DNA of 64,000 nt, taken from NCBI GenBank assembly GCA_021604865.1, contig BQJU01000011.1, forward strand, positions 62,001 through 126,000. The letters run 5' to 3'. The stretch is from Saprospiraceae bacterium. GTDB taxonomy: Bacteria > Bacteroidota > Bacteroidia > Chitinophagales > Saprospiraceae. The notes under the pieces are model-generated. The model did no database searches and had not been told where the DNA came from. It saw only the letters and a program-made list of their open reading frames with translations. The translations under genes were made by a program, and so were the position numbers. Below are positions 63,243 through 64,000 of this stretch, piece after piece (the first letter of the stretch is position 1; every line of letters starts with the position of its first letter).

Positions 63243-64000
63243 CTAGGATGGAGGCAAAAAATGCCAATCTACTGGCGTAGCTTTAATAGTTTCGTATTTG
63301 AAGGGACGGCGGGTAGATATTCGAATTGTTATTTCCAGATGGTTCTTAAGCGGCGCCGTATTGATGGATTTAATTGCATTTTTAAGATTATTTCGAATGC
63401 TATCTCCCAAATTTTTGTGTTCTTGGGTTGTACCCTGGGGTTTTGCCATAAGTTTTGTATTATGCCTAACTCTAGATACAAACTCCGAATCATCATGATC
63501 AAGGTCCAGATCAAATTTGATATTGACCATTTTTTTTCTGTATTCATTTTGTAGGTTATAATAACGAGGCAATTTTCTACGATAACTCTCAATATTTGAG
63601 GCTTTAATTTGCTTGATCAAGATTTCTAAATCATCAAAAATCAAAGAAACTACTTTAAACTGGTTTTCTAGTTCCATATCCTCAATATCCACGCTAAGTT
63701 TTCCTTCAAGAGAAGCCACTAATTCACTTATTTCGAAAGGTGATATCTTACTTTCCTTTTTTTGTCGGGTTTTGGCAAATCCACTATCTTTTAAGACTTC
63801 TCTCAACTCATTACCTTCAAAACCTTGATCGGGATTTTGCAAAAGAAATTGCAAAATTGAAAACCCGGCATTTGGATTCCCGGAATAGTTTACTTCTTCC
63901 CCCTCAAAGAATATGACCCAGTTATAGCCATTATAATAAAACAGATTTTCAGGTAAAACTGAAATGGAATCAGAATTAGCCGAGGCAATAATTTTCTCGA
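63243..64000 (-). CDS. Gene of the DUF4407 cluster, 5' end beyond the window
   Basis: The reading frame is open from the stop at 63243-63245 to the last base of the window, ~252 codons, so the start lies outside. The visible first part reads SVLPENLFYYNGYNWVIFFE, GEEVNYSGNPNAGFSILQFL, then LLQNPDQGFEGNELREVLKD (a winged-helix-like stretch), a helical middle and a strand-rich end (HLEITIRISTRRPFKYETIK). No domain recognised. A 203-codon version with TTG start at 63854 would truncate it, but the upstream codons are clearly coding. It is probably the first gene of the cluster. Confidence 0.7.
   Translation of the reverse strand, partial: EKIIASANSDSISVLPENLFYYNGYNWVIFFEGEEVNYSGNPNAGFSILQFLLQNPDQGFEGNELREVLKDSGFAKTRQKKESKISPFEISELVASLEGKLSVDIEDMELENQFKVVSLIFDDLEILIKQIKASNIESYRRKLPRYYNLQNEYRKKMVNIKFDLDLDHDDSEFVSRVRHNTKLMAKPQGTTQEHKNLGDSIRNNLKNAIKSINTAPLKNHLEITIRISTRRPFKYETIKATPVDWHFLPPS

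Overview
The window looks like chromosome from a Bacteroidota bacterium, probably of the Saprospiria (Lewinella/Haliscomenobacter-like). The reasons are a very large secreted protein with SprB repeats and a type IX secretion (gliding-motility) C-terminal domain, many lipoproteins with short Cys lipoboxes, Bacteroidota-type promoters (TTG-N19..21-TAnnTTTG), and almost no Shine-Dalgarno sites. The taxon is an inference from gene content; there is no rRNA gene here and I found no tRNA.

Layout. 1-25.3 kb is mostly core genome: a barrel protein, rpsT with a strong terminator, a PaaE-like reductase with its TetR regulator, an HExxH/propeller/barrel outer-membrane protein, a lactonase-fold lipoprotein, a DUF4349 lipoprotein, the 1557-residue SprB-repeat adhesin, a low-molecular-weight tyrosine phosphatase, the Trk potassium system (trkA-trkH), mtnA with a class II aldolase, a class A penicillin-binding protein, a MopE-type lipoprotein and mnmE. 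25.4-38.9 kb is a defence/conflict island: an AbiE type IV toxin-antitoxin pair; a type I restriction-modification operon (hsdM-hsdS-hsdR) interrupted by eight ~97-bp tandem repeats and a GxxExxY PD-(D/E)xK-type gene; a toxin-antitoxin-SecB-like chaperone (TAC) module; an orphan HipA-N/HipS-like gene between 36-bp direct repeats; a GH18 lipoprotein; and a caspase-like protease with a small helical partner. 39-51 kb mixes metabolic and regulatory genes (GMC oxidoreductase with its small subunit, PPi-type phosphofructokinase, GlxA/AraC regulator, VOC and DoxX proteins) with an IS200-like/RAYT transposase surrounded by three copies of a REP-hairpin block. 51-60.6 kb holds a SWIM/SNF2 helicase and a complete Wadjet operon jetABCD. 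60.8-64 kb holds a minus-strand cluster of DUF4407 membrane protein, coiled-coil protein, exported protein and a gene cut by the window end.

How it works together. The accessory genes cover several defence levels: DNA modification and cleavage (Hsd), plasmid removal (Wadjet), abortive or stress modules (AbiE, TAC, HipS-like) and a protease-based conflict gene. Short dispersed inverted repeats recur in the intergenic spaces, and several now supply stop codons or lie in 5' leaders. I see at least four families: GCTTGTTTGGAGGCC; GTTGTTTCGCAGGGGC; the RAYT-linked REPs; and a 167-bp MITE-like element before jetA. The most unusual unit is the repeat array plus GxxExxY gene set exactly between hsdS and hsdR; the 3' ends of hsdS and of the GxxExxY gene both run into repeat sequence, and hsdR starts where the last repeat copy stops.
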